From positions 1 to 64,000 of the forward strand of contig RXIC02000102.1 in the NCBI GenBank assembly GCA_003952965.2: a stretch of 64,000 nt of DNA. The letters run 5' to 3'. Numbering within the stretch: position 1 is the stretch's first letter; each line of letters starts with the position of its first letter. Origin of the DNA: Morella rubra (taxonomy: Eukaryota > Streptophyta > Magnoliopsida > Fagales > Myricaceae). A model generated the notes under the pieces. The model was not told the origin of the DNA and ran no database searches. It was given only the letters and a program-made list of their open reading frames with translations. Positions 22,783 through 35,700 of this stretch are shown here, piece by piece. Both the position numbers and the translations under genes were made by a program.

Positions 22783-23458
22783 CGTCTGATCATCTTAGTA
22801 GGCTTTGTCTCCTTACCAAAGTAAAAAATATTTTGGATTCAATGCAAAGGCCAAATCCAAAAAGAAAAAAATAGTTTTTTTTTAATTAAAGGTGACAAAT
22901 AAATATAAGCTAAAGATGAAGTGCATTCATGGCCATGACAAAAGGTGAGAGTTTTTAACACTAAAAAAAAAAAATGGCATAGCAAAGCTTTGGCCTGCCC
23001 AATAGCACCTAAAATAGTTTTACAAAAACTGATACAGAAAAAGAAGGAAATCTTGATACGAGAATCAAGAATAAAAAAAATTTATCAAATTTTTTTTTAT
23101 TTCAAATACATGTGTCTTGTGAATCTAGAACCGATTGAGAACCAAAGGGCTTGTATTTGGGCCTCGGGTAGTACCCAATTAGACTAGAGAAGAAAACATT
23201 CAAGACTCCTACATAGACCCGTTCTTGTAAGAAAGGCCCAGATCCTTCCAGAAACTGACCCAACAATACCCACAGTGCACGAATCGGTTCCTTTTTATCC
23301 TTGACCAACCCGAAATCGTATTACTTCAAAACAAAACAACCAAAGCAAAACCAACACAACCACCCTCAACAGGCCAGGCCACTTCAAAATAAGGAGAGAG
23401 AGAACTTGCGATTTAAGTTTCTTCCAGCGAGAGAGGAGTTTCTGAGACAGAAAGAGCT
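22783..23458. other. UFD1 upstream region
   Basis: It continues the host repeat interrupted by the MULE (shared AAGGTGACAAATAAAT block at 22,888), then ordinary spacer. No clear TATA box was found near the UFD1 start; 23,385-23,458 is GA-rich leader-like DNA. Confidence 0.5.
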
Positions 23459-26196
23459 ATGGATTTTGAGCTGAGGAGAGCGAGGGAGAAGCTGGAGAAG
23501 GAGCAGAAGGAGAGAAAGGAGAAGGCGAGGGCAAAATTGGAAAGAGAAAGGAAGGCTAATGCGGAAGCGAAGAAGCAAAGGGAAGCCATTGAGGCTGCTC
23601 AGAGATCCAGACGCCTAGATGCAGCCGAGGCCCAACTCAAGGTTTCTCCTCCTCACCTACCATCTAATCTAATGATTCTGGACCCCGTTTTGTTATTTTC
23701 TTTTTTGTTTGTCATTCGTTGGATTCTGCTATCGATTTTGGATAATTTTTTCATGTTATTTGCTTGATTGCATGAATCTGAAGGTTCCTCCCTTCTGCGT
23801 TTTGTTAAGAGCTATGTTCCGTCTGTTTCTTGGGAAAGCGAGGCCCTAGAGAAAAATTGCGTCGTTTTTTATGTACTTGAATTTGGATACTCATTGATGT
23901 TGATGATTTGTTCTGTTGGCCTTTAGGTAGGAAGACTTCCCGATGTCTATTTAGTTAATAATTAATTTTGGATTAGGACCGTTTTGCTTTACATTGAAAG
24001 TTTGCCTTTTTTTTCTTTTTTGTTTTTAAGGAGAAATTTTCCCGATTAGAATTATTGTTGAAACAAAGGAAGGATTGGGAGATCCGAGATATTAGAAATG
24101 AATTGATTGTCGTATATTCCTGTATATATGTTACTACGATATGCTGTGTAGCGGTCAAAATTACTGTAACACTGAAACTAAATATTTGCTTCTAATGTAA
24201 GTTATAATTTTATCTTTATGTTATAAGTGCTTAGCCGGATTTTTAGTTTTTGGATGTATCTGGTGTGAACGGTATGCTTATCGTCAAAACAAGCTTGTCT
24301 GATCTTCTTATGTTGTTGAGACAACGATCCCTTCATTTGTATATGCTTCTCTTTTATATTTTTTGGTCCTGTTACTGGCAAAAAAAATTCAATTTTCTTC
24401 ATGATAATTATCAGATAGTTTTTTAAAGGCCTTTTCAATTTGGAAATTGGTCTTGTCCTTCGAGATGTATTGGATCTGTTACATATAATATACAGAGCTG
24501 GGCATGACATTTTAGTATATGTTTTTCAGGCTGATCAACAAATGGAAGAAAGTGTACTCACTGGGAGAGGAATCATGTTTTACCGTTTATTGGAAGCTGT
24601 ACCATATCAAGGAATTGGAGATAAGATCAAACTGCCTCCATCCTGCTTCACTGAATTGTCTGATCAAGGTGCTTTAGATAAGGGGCCCATGTACTTCCAA
24701 TTGTCCGTAGTTCATCAGGAGGGTTCTTCAGACATGGCGAGCACGGATATGGATAATCGGCGGACCACCCACTCGGGCGTTTTGGAGTTCACTGCAGATG
24801 AAGGTTCTGTTGCGCTCCCTCCTCATGTATGGCATAATTTATTTCCTGGGGGAACTATAAAAACTCTGCTGATTGAGGTCCGTTATGTCTGGCTACCAAA
24901 AGGAACCTATGCAAAACTTCAACCTGAGGGGATAGGCTTTTTAGATTTGCCAAATCACAAGGCTATCCTTGAAACAAGCCTTCGCCAGCATGCAACCCTT
25001 TTCTCAAAGTGACATATTGACAGTTAATTATGGGGAGCTAGCATATAAGCTACAGGTCCTTGAGTTAAAACCTTCATCAAGTGTGTCTGTTCTAGAAACA
25101 GATATTGAAGTGGATATAGTTGGTCCTGATTCAGCTTCTGAGGACAGACCAGCATGCCCTTAGTCCACTCGTGCTTGGAAAGTTGGAAGCAGGATTGGTT
25201 GAAGAAGGCAATTATATATACTACAAGTTCTCAATTGACAATGATACATGGGGGAGGATTGCTTCGGGAGATGCTAGGGTTGAGGTAAGGGTAGAAGCAG
25301 AGACTGATGGTGGAGATACTGATCTTTACATATCCAGGCATCCTCTCATTTTCCCAACTCGGCATCAGCACGAATGGTCTTCCCATGATATTGGTTCCAA
25401 GGCTCTGATCCTTAGCTCTAGAGATAATAACTTGGGGGCTGCTACTTACAGCGTAGGTGTATATGGATTCAAAGGCAGAAGCAAGTACCAAATTTCTGTG
25501 AGTATTGAGGATGACTTCAAGAGGAAGTTGGGTCAGCAAGCTGCATCTTCCTCATCAGCTATGGAGATTGATACTGTAGAGTGTCGGAATTGCAAGCATT
25601 ATATACCCAGTCGGACTATTGCGCTGCACGAAGCCTATTGTAGCAGGCACAATATTGTTTGTCAGCATGCTGGTTGTGGAATTGTTCTTAGGGTTGAGGA
25701 GGTCAAGAACCATGTGCACTGCAACAAATGTGGACAGGCTTTTCAGCATGGAGAGATGGAGAAGCATATGAAAGTGTTTCATGAGCCTCTTCACTGCCCA
25801 TGTGGAGTAGTCCTTGAGAAAGAACAGATGGTAAGCAATCCCGTCCCATGTAATGGATTTCTGAATCCTTCATATGGATCTCATTTCCTTGACAATTTAC
25901 TTGCATCTTGTTTTAGTGAAAATGACACTTCGCAAAGTTACAATAATCTTCCTCAATGTTTTTGGCAGGTACAACACCAAGCTTCAGTCTGTCCTCTTCG
26001 CCTAATTGCATGTCGTTTTTGTGGAGACATGGTTCAAGCCGGAAATTCTCCTGTGGATGCCCGGGACAGATTACGAGGGTTAACTGAGCATGAGAGTATT
26101 TGTGGGTCGAGAACTGCCCCTTGTGATTCATGCGGACGAGCAGTCATGTTGAAGGACATGGACATCCACCAGATTGCTGTGCATCAAAAGAGCTGA
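23459..26196 (+). CDS. UFD1-like protein with C-terminal zinc fingers, two apparent frameshifts
   Basis: Plant UFD1-family protein, ortholog of Arabidopsis At4g15420; UFD1 works with NPL4 and CDC48 to extract ubiquitinated proteins. Exons: 23459-23641, 24530-25830, 25969-26196, about 569 codons (family about 560). Order: N-terminal charged coiled coil (residues 1-60, K/E/R/A-rich); UFD1 double-psi barrel region with GDKIKLPPSCF and PPHVWHNLF; a beta-rich middle ending near VYGFKGRSKYQISV; then TRAF/XAF1-type zinc fingers with CRNCKHYIPSRTIALHE, CNKCG, CRFCG and CDSCGRAVMLKDMDIHQ. The frame breaks twice in exon 2, each needing one base fewer: in the T run 24,999-25,002 and near 25,140-25,151. 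Everything downstream stays open and conserved for 350 codons. Either the assembly has two homopolymer errors, or the gene was disabled recently. Intron 2 (25,831-25,968) is 138 bases with no stop in frame. Confidence 0.85.
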
Positions 26197-28400
26197 AAGC
26201 CTAGTGTGACTTCCCTGTTTCCATGCATGTAAATTGGCTTGATATGCATGTTCTGTTGTGTTAAACCGAGGACTAGCAGTGTTGCTGTGGATAATCAATG
26301 CATGAGCACTGGGAGCTCTGTCTAAGATCCACTGAAAGGAAGGGAAATCTGCGCATATTGAGCAACTTGTAATAAATTTTATGTGTGGTCAAAACGCTGC
26401 AGTTCACTTGTGCATCTGAATAAGGCACTATAGTCCTAAGAAGGAAACCAAAAAAGGGAATACAGCAATATAGAAATGGCTGATCAATACTATAAGAACA
26501 AATTCTAATATCGATTCTGTAACAGTTGTTGCTTCCCTATTATATATATGTTTCTGAAATGTTTACCAATCTGCTTTTTCATGTGCTGCATGTGCATAAT
26601 TGAGACCTTTCTCCTCGGAGCATACTTCGCACATGCAGGTGTTGCATGTGACCTGTGTCCGGTTCACTTAGCAAATACACGATATGGCAAATATTGGTCA
26701 CCAACTTCCACCCTTATGGGAGAGACTCCAACATGGGGGAAAATGTTTTCTTGAAATTGTGGAGACCAAACTACACAAAAAACGGAAGGTGCAAAGAAAT
26801 TTGCAAAGAGGATGCACCAGGAAAAGATTTTGTAAAGAGCTTGAACGTTGGAAATAATTGCCTTTCTTCCTAATGCTTTGGATGGAGAAGAGACGTCTCA
26901 CTCTTTGACTTGTTTTTTTTGGCTAATCAAGCGGCTGGAAACGAGGCTTTCTTTGATTTTAATTTTCAGTGGACTATGGAAAGAAACAAAATTTACAAAT
27001 CCTTGTGGTTATAGAATTTCTTATCAATGTCGTGATTTTTGCTAAATGAATTGCTGGCTGACTAAATTATGACATAGAAAGGAGAGAGAAATTAATTTTT
27101 TAAACACTAATTATGGAATGAGAATAGTGTTCTTAGGTTTTAAAAATTTTGGATGAAAGTTTTTATTGAGATCGGATTAAAATCCTGAATATATTTTGAT
27201 ATTATGATAGGTAACAAAAGCTCATGACCTTAGGATTTAATAATTTAATTATGATAAACTTAACTTATGTGACAGCTTTTTCATTCATTTGAAAGCATTA
27301 AATATAATTAATGAGTAATATTAAAAGTCTCTTACTATCAAATTAGGAAAAGAAAATTAAGTTTATACTTACATTTATACGAATTAGGATTCTGTACAAT
27401 TTCTTACCCGAATTGCATAGTACAATTTGAAGAGAGGTAGAAATAATAAGTGGATTATATATAATGTAATTTCGGTTGAAAATTATAGAACATCATAGTC
27501 CCTATTTAGTCTTATAATGGAGTCTATCTATTATGTCTACTCTCTCAATATGCACCATGTAATGGTAGGAAATTACAAAGGATCTTGATTTCATTTATAC
27601 TGTTGAATCATAGTAATTTACATGTTTTGATATGTTTATATTTGATAAACATTGTATTGAATTTGATAATATCTGAATTAGAAATTTCAAACGTGATACT
27701 TATCATTTGAAAAACGTCACAACATAGAATTAAGTTAAACTTTTAGTTTTGGTATTCTTAATTTCTTCGGCCATATGCTTGATAAGTATTATTTTGATTA
27801 AAATCGGAATTATTGAATTAAGAAAAATTGATCAGCTCTTGTTGACAAAATGCTAGCTACTTGTCTGATGTCTCTGCTCTAAGTCTACGGGAAGTCAAAG
27901 CAGGACGACATTCCCCACACTCCTTAAAAATAGTAGCCGTTAGGGAGACACGCCCGTCCCCTTCACAGCGTCACATGACGATCATTAAAAGTCCGGGTGG
28001 TCCAATTGGTTTACGTTACTTTTACCCGAAACTGCCAACTCCATTATCCGATTCATTAAAAACAATCAAAACCGAAACCTGAAGCGACAGTTACTTGCAT
28101 CACCGGTGCCACCTCGGTTCCGACTCACCGTCATCGTCTCCCCATCTTCCGCATTTCCGCATTTATTTATAAACACACTCTTTTCTCGGCCTTTTTCGTA
28201 AAAAGCAAAGGCAAAAGCGCAAACCACCTGCACCGGACAACGACAACCGCAGAGGAAATGCTCTTACTCCCTACGGAATCCAGAGTTCTACTCCGAGAGA
28301 GTGTTCTTCTTGCTGCTCTAATCGGAAGCGAAGAACACGCTGCGTTTTGATCCCGTTGTTCGAGGACTCTCGAGCTTTCTGAGTACATTCTTCTTCTGAT
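26197..28400. other. intergenic between UFD1 and OSCA
   Basis: The UFD1 3' flank is followed by very AT-rich DNA (27,050-27,860). From about 27,850 the GC content rises toward the OSCA leader. No exon or element was recognised. Confidence 0.5.
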
Positions 28401-29728
28401 CTCGTGCTCTTCTTCACTCGTTGCTATTTAAAAGCAGTACGACTACTTCTCACTAGACTCCATAGCGTGCCTTTCGGCTCTGCTCTCCGAGGGCCCTCTG
28501 AGCTCTTTGAGTCCGTTGCGCTTCTGATCTCTTGTTCTTCCTTCGCACGCATTCGTTTTCATTGCACTCCAAAACGCTGCGTTAGTTCCTTTGGTTTCCG
28601 AGGTTCTTTGTTTGTGCCCGAAGTTCGTAGAGACAGAGAGGGTAAGCGCGTGAACTAGCTTGCGCTTTTTGTTTGTATGGTTGCCAAGAAAGTGGTGTTA
28701 AAAGAGCAATAAACGAAAAGGCTGGATCCATTGGCTGTTTGGTTATTGATAAAATGGACGGAACGGAAAATAGGAGAAGATGAGATGCTGTACCTTTTTG
28801 TTTTGTTTTCTTTAGATTTCGTAAAGCAAATAAAAACTGTCGAACTCTGATGACTGTCTGGTGACAGTGTGAATTCTTGGGTTTTTGTTCTGTCTGTTTG
28901 GTTGCTAGGGTAATGATTTTTGTAAAAACTTGTATTGTATGCAATGGTTTTCGTATTTATCTATCTTCACAGGATAAGTTTTTTTGTCCTTATTTCTAAA
29001 ACTCCAGAATTGCAAGGTTGAATCCAATGGCTCTTTGTTTCTGAGTACTTATCTTAGGATTCCACTGTTGTTTGGATGCTGAGAAAATCAGGGTAACTAC
29101 AAGAAAATACAAACATCAATTCGTTTTTCTTCAAAATTATTCTCTTGATTCAACTATCAAAAATAAATACCTTTGTATTCTTCGTGATTTATCAACTTAG
29201 TGCTAAGAAAAAAAAAAGTTAGTGATTTATGAACTTGTCAAATTCCAGCGTTTAATTTGTTTGTTGGAAGATGAAGCAAATTGTAGTGCCAAGATTTGTG
29301 GTTGTAATTTAAGTGGAATATTTGTTTACGGTTCCAATAATGTGTTTAGTTTTCGTTACTTTCTTCTTTTGGAAATAAATGTTCGTTATAATGTTTGCCC
29401 GTCAAGGATTTGACCAGTCATAAAACACAACCAAGTTTTATCATGATGTCTTCTCCTTTCTTTATCATGATATCTTTATCAGATCAAGATAAAGCACTGA
29501 AAGTGAAAATTAGCTTTCGTTCAGACCATATTTTTGGGCTGAAATCAGGAATTACTGTTAATTTTTAGCTCCTTCATGAAGATGGGGCACTCTTCTTTAG
29601 CAAAAAGAGCTTGTTTAAAAGTTGATCCCCCCTGATTGTTCTTCACGTGTATGACCTTGTAATTCATACATTACTTTACTTTTTTTGTTTTTCAGGAAAT
29701 CATTGGGTTTCCTTTAATTTTAGCTCAT
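28401..29728 (+). promoter_or_regulatory. OSCA leader with an intron in the 5' untranslated region
   Basis: A GC-richer, ORF-poor leader ends at an AG/GTAAGC donor (exon to 28,641). The next exon starts at 29,696 after TTTTTCAG, 33 bases before the ATG. This gives a leader intron of 1,054 bases (28,642-29,695), T-rich as usual. Leader introns of this kind often raise expression in plants. The transcription start is not located. Confidence 0.6.
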
Positions 29729-32700
29729 ATGGCAACACTTAAGGACATAGAAGTTGCAGCAGCTATCAATATCCTCAGTGCTTTGGCTTTCTTTGTGGCA
29801 TTTGCCATACTTCGGCTTCAACCCGTCAATGACAGGGTCTACTTTCCAAAATGGTATCTGAAGGGTCTAAGGAGCAGCCCACTGAACTGTGGTGCATTTG
29901 CAGCCAAGTTCGTCAATTTGGACTTCAAGTCGTATATCAGGTTTTTGAACTGGATGCCAGCTGCATTGCAAATGCCAGAACCTGAACTAATTGACCATGC
30001 AGGGTTGGATTCTGCTGTTTACTTGAGGATCTACTTAGTAGGGTATGATCTTAAAAATCATTTCCCTGTAGCTTTAATGGATGACTAAGATGGATATTAA
30101 CCATCCTGTTATAGCCAATTTCAGCACTAGGAGTTTTGAGTAGTTGTTCTACATTTTCCATGTGCATGGTCATGTGATAACATGTTCTGTGGATTACTTT
30201 TTTTGGAGTGAAATCCGTGTTGTATGGTGAGGGTACAATGCTTAAACTCAGTTTTCTCTTTTGTTCAGACTTTGATTTGTTTCTTTGCCCTTGCAGGCTA
30301 AAAATTTTTGTGCCTATTGCATTCCTGGCTTTTGCAATCATGGTACCTGTCAATTGGACCAATGGCACCTTGGAGCACTCAAAGTTAGCTTATAGTGACA
30401 TAGATAAGCTTTCTATTTCAAATATTCCAATTGGATCTCAGAGGTATGGAGAACTTTCTGCTGCTATTGGGAACTTTCTCTTTCTATCTGCTGTATCATT
30501 TTTTCTATCCTTTCCTGGTCAAACGTAATTTATGGACTCTTGGTTGGCATTAAGTTCTGATTGTTCAGTGTAGCTGTACAACCTTTCCACATATTAATTG
30601 TGGATCTTCTCCTTTTGATTCTTGCATTAGAATTTAGTACTGTAATTAAAATGTTGCCAACTGAAACATTTTACCTTCACATACATTCTTGTGCAATTGC
30701 GAGTTAAAGTTGGAATAATGTGGCTTTATAATTGTTTTGTGGCTTGGTGCCTGTGACATATAAATGCGCTATCTGTTTGAATTTTAGTTTGGCCCTCTTT
30801 CACTTTTCTCATTCTGATGATTGCCTCTTGCTTCTGAAAAACAGCTTAAAAGCTATAAGTGGTGGTTTAGAACTCTTTCGTTTCTTGGTCACAACAGCAA
30901 TATTATTGGGCACCTATATTAAACCTACTATGCAATAAAATTCCATGAAATCTTTCAACTAATACATCTAACATTTACTTGCAGATTTTGGACCCATTTA
31001 ATAATGGCTTATGTTTTTACCTTCTGGACTTGCTATGTTCTGAAAAAGGAGTACGAGATAGTAGCATCAATGAGGTTGCATTTTCTTGCATCAGAAGATC
31101 GCCGCCCTGATCAGTTTACAGTAAGTCCCATCTTCTTGTATCATCCAATTAATGGCATATGGGCTGTGAGGGCAAGTTCTTGAAGTGTGATACTTCATTC
31201 ATGACATCCGAGTGAGTGATGTGGAGTGATCAGGGGGTTCAATCAGCCTAGAAAATTGTGTTTTATCAGAAGTGATTCCTTTCTATTTTTGTTGGCATAT
31301 ATGATGGCATAAATAACGAGTACACTCAAGTCTGTAACCCTTCCCATATGTGTTTCTTCATTATTTAGAACTTAATTACTTTGAGCCGTCTTGAGGAAAT
31401 AAATGTCAAATGGAGTGATAGGTAGTGACTCCAGTAAGTATTCTGTGTCAGATGTTGGATGTTTATTTTAAATTGTTTGTATTGATCCTTATGGTTGGAT
31501 ATTGTATTATCTTTCGGGTTGTAACTCCAGTCAGTAAGTGTCCAGTTCACTTTCCACAACAAGGTAGCTTCAATTGGCTTGAGGTTGTGAGGCCATGGGT
31601 GACGAATAAGACACTCTTTTTACCAGTAATCAAGACCTAGGCATGAATGTTGAGGACAAAGATAGAGGAGTGGAAAGAATTCACAACAAGATAAAGGTAA
31701 GGCGGGTGATGTTCAAGGTTTTGCGTTGCAAGTTGGTTGAAGAACAGCATTGGGTGAGGAAACTTCCTATAGATGTTTTACAGCTGCTTGGTGAGGCCGG
31801 ATGGCACATGTTGGTCTTGGGTTGTAATTGTTGTCTCACATACAAGTGATTTAGATGGTGGGGTACACTGCTAAAGTTATCTCAAACTGGGTTGTCACTA
31901 TCAATGGGATATTCCATCAGGTATTGTTTTAGGTGTTAAAGGGCAATTTACCCCTGAATCTCTTTATTACTGAGATGCAGAGAATTGTGTCTGTGCCTCC
32001 ATGAAAAGGTTGTTGTTAATGAGGTAGAACATATGTCTCGTATTATGTCAGTAGTGAGCAATTGATATTTGACTATTTTTTTTCATGTTACTCATTCTTT
32101 GTGATGCAGGTACTGGTAAGAAATGTGCCACCAGATCCCGACGAGTCAGTTAATGAGCTTGTGGAACACTTTTTTCTGGTCAATCATCCTGAACACTATC
32201 TCACCCATCAGGTTTGATCTTGTGGCTCTCCATACAAACAGAGAAATAAACCTCATTTACATGTGTGCTGATTAATACAGATACTTGCATATCTACATAA
32301 ATGAGTATAGCCATATGGACAGAAGCATAGATGCATACATCCATACCTTCATCTTTTATTCTGACTATGAAGATCTGGTCCTAGTTTTAAATGGTGATAG
32401 GATCTATATATCATATCTAAAGGATGAACATTTTGAAGCCACACATGTTCATGATTCCCTTCTTAGGTACGGACTCTGAATGGTGTCATTTGAAAATGTA
32501 GTGTGGTTTCATTATGGTAGTTTGATGGACAACTCTAGCTTGGACAACTTAACTTCTAACCAAGGAAGTTTGGACTGAAAATGGTTAATTGCAATGAAAT
32601 GAATCTATAGCATTAATCACTTTTATTCAACTACTGTGCTTCTGGTCTTACCAAGTTTGGAGTTCAATTTTTTGTTTCTGGAAATTATTCAGTAGAGAAG

Positions 32701-35700
32701 TTTCGTAGACTAACCCCCTTCCAAATTTTGTTTGTGAACAACTTTCTGGGAAAATTTTTGGGAGAGGTAACTACATTGTCTGGCTTGCCTTCTTTACATT
32801 GACCAAATCAGAAAGTTTGTTGGGGTCAATGGCCTTGGGATGGTATAAAGATTGTTCTTATCCATGTTATCAAACCTTAGAGTGCACAAGGTTGCAAACC
32901 AATTACTGGTTGAGGGATTAATTTTCTTTAATCTAGTTTCTGACCTAGGTATACATCTGCAGGTAGTCTACAATGCAAACAAACTTTCGGAGTTAGTCAA
33001 AGAGAAGAAAAAAGTACAGAACTGGCTTGACTACTACAAAATTAAATATTCCAGAAATCAATCTAAGAGGCCTTCTTCAAAGGTATTGCTCTGCTCCAGT
33101 TTCTGGTTTTTTCTTTATATTTCTGATATCTCATGGAATGTTTTTCCCCCCCATAAATTAAATGAACAATCACTGTCACTTTATTTCTCACATTTGGTCA
33201 TTGATGTCTTTGTGCACAGACTGGTTTTCTGGGTATGTGTGGAGAAAAGGTGGACGCAATTGATTTCAATACATCTAAAATTGAAAAACTTTCAGAAGAG
33301 GTAAGCAGCATTCCTTGAGCATCTTGAGTTGGCTTATTCGTTTTTAATTTGAAGAGTGTAATGTCAGGTTTACTTCAGTTTCTTACCTGGATTTCTTGAA
33401 ATTATGAGTTTCCATTCTTCGCTTTTGTCACAATTTTGGGGTATAGGATTTGGTGAAAAAGTGAAGAGAGAGAAGATTTGAATGAATTTTTTATATTTAT
33501 TACACTGGAAAAGTATGATTTGATGGGAGGAGAGAGATTATTTTGTAGTTTTTTTTAATTAAGCCAAAATTTTGGCACTCAAACACCACTTAATCTATTT
33601 AACTTCCTCTTTGTGACTTTTCTCTTTTATGATCTTAATGATTGGATTCCAATTCGGTTGTGCGTTGATTTGAAAGCAAATGATTAATGCTATGTTTTTT
33701 CATGTGTAACTGTCAGATAGCCTCAGAGAGAGAGAGGATCATTAGCAATCATAAATCGATCATGCCAGCAGCATTTGTTTCCTTCAAAACTCGATGGGGT
33801 GCAGCTGTTTGTGCACAAACTCAACAATCCAGGAATCCAACGATGTGGTTAACTGAATGGGCTCCAGAGCCGAGAGATGTATATTGGGATAACCTAGCGA
33901 TTCCATATGTTTCACTGTCCATTCGGAGGCTCATTGTTGCCGTTGCTTTCTTCTTCCTTGCTTTCTGTTTCATGATCCCTATTGCATTTGTACAGTCGCT
34001 TGCAAACATTGAAGATATTGAGAAAGTACTCCCTTTCCTGAAGCCCATAATTGAAATGTGGGTATCTTCATCCTCTTGTTTTCGTTAACATATTTTCTTT
34101 ACTAGGAGAAAACATGGAAGCTGAGATTACAAATGGTACCAAATGTATCTTTATCTTCCTGAGTGGTGTCATGTCTGTGGCATTTAGCATTTCATGAAAG
34201 AAGATAGAGACTTGCCAGGATAAAAGAGAAGAGAAAGTATGATGTTCAGGTCATTAAAGAAGGCTTGCTCTGCAGTTAGTTGTAGGTGCAGTACCTCATT
34301 TGTGGTTTGATATAGCTTATGGTTGGACAGCAAGTAGATAGTCTGGAGGATTTTCTTCCTGCTCGGTAATTGTTAGTTCTTAGTCAGTCATAGTTTGACG
34401 GTAACGACAGCATTTAGAATACTTTTACGTTTCCAGTTATCAAGTTTTCGCTTTCTACTTTGAAAATGAGTTTCCCTATCTCAGAAGTTTTTACTCTTGC
34501 TAAGAAGGAATATGTGCATAATATCATCAGCAAACTTTTGGTCATATTCCAGTTTCCACCTTTACTTTCATAGTTTCATCGATTCCACTCTTGTAGTTCT
34601 CTTATTAGTTGGAGCTATGAAGACCGGAATTGTGTTTGTTCATGATTGTTCTGTCCTTTCCTTGCCTGCTTGTTCTACATGTCATTATCTTAAGAGTAGT
34701 AATACACTAACATCCTCCTTTGTTTCTTGCAGGAAAGGTATAAAGTCATTTATCCAAGGTTTCCTTCCAGGAATTGCTCTGAAGATTTTTCTCATTTTTC
34801 TTCCATCGATATTGATGCTAATGTCAAAATTTGAAGGCTTCATTTGCATTTCTGCTCTAGAGCGGAGATCTGCGACTAGATACTATATTTTCCAGTTTAT
34901 TAATGTATTTCTTGGGAGCATAATCACGGGAACTGCATTTCAACAACTAAATAATTTCATCCACCAGTCAGCAAATGAGTATGTCCTTCTCATTTATGTA
35001 CTTTGGATTACATTCGGTAAACATTAATATTTAAAATATGCCCACCAAGTAATTGTGGAGCCTTGTAGACTCGGCATTTACTTATTTTTTATCACCATCA
35101 CCAACTATAAGTGGAGTATTGCTTTTACGAAGTTAATGCATTTGTCAACTGCTGCCATTGGTTAAAGTTTTCTGCATCAATGGCTTTTTATCCTTCCAGC
35201 TGGATGTAGCAATACAAGTGCACTAAGTCACTCAGATGAGTTCACATAGAATCAGAAAATTATTTCTCCACCTGATTTGTCCAGCAAGTGTTTCCTCAGT
35301 TTCCCTTTTGTAAAAGTTATCTGGCTGATCTCATAACATGCTATGCAATCTTCACTGCTTTACATGACTGCCATCAATCTATCATGCATATTTGTTATGT
35401 CTTACAATTTTATCTGATGTTCAGTTTTATGTATTTGCGATATAACAGTTGGTGGCTAATTCTGCAGGATCCCAAAGACAATCGGTGTGTCCATTCCTAT
35501 GAAGGCAACTTTCTTCATAACTTATATAATGGTTGATGGGTGGGCTGGTGTTGCTGGAGAAATTCTAAGGTTGAAGCCGTTAATAATTTATCACTTGAAA
35601 AACTTTTTCTTGGTGAAGACTGAAAAGGATAGGGAAGAGGCAATGGATCCTGGAACCCTTGGTTTCAACACAGGCGAACCTCAAATACAACTGTATTTCT

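Noticed and set aside
24999-25151. Programmed ribosomal frameshifting in UFD1
   Set aside because: Two +1 shifts 150 bases apart are not known for this family, and both sites are ordinary short runs; error or mutation is simpler.
31580-31860. Small open frames in the OSCA intron 31,121-32,109
   Set aside because: No family match; the exon set around it is complete and in phase without them.
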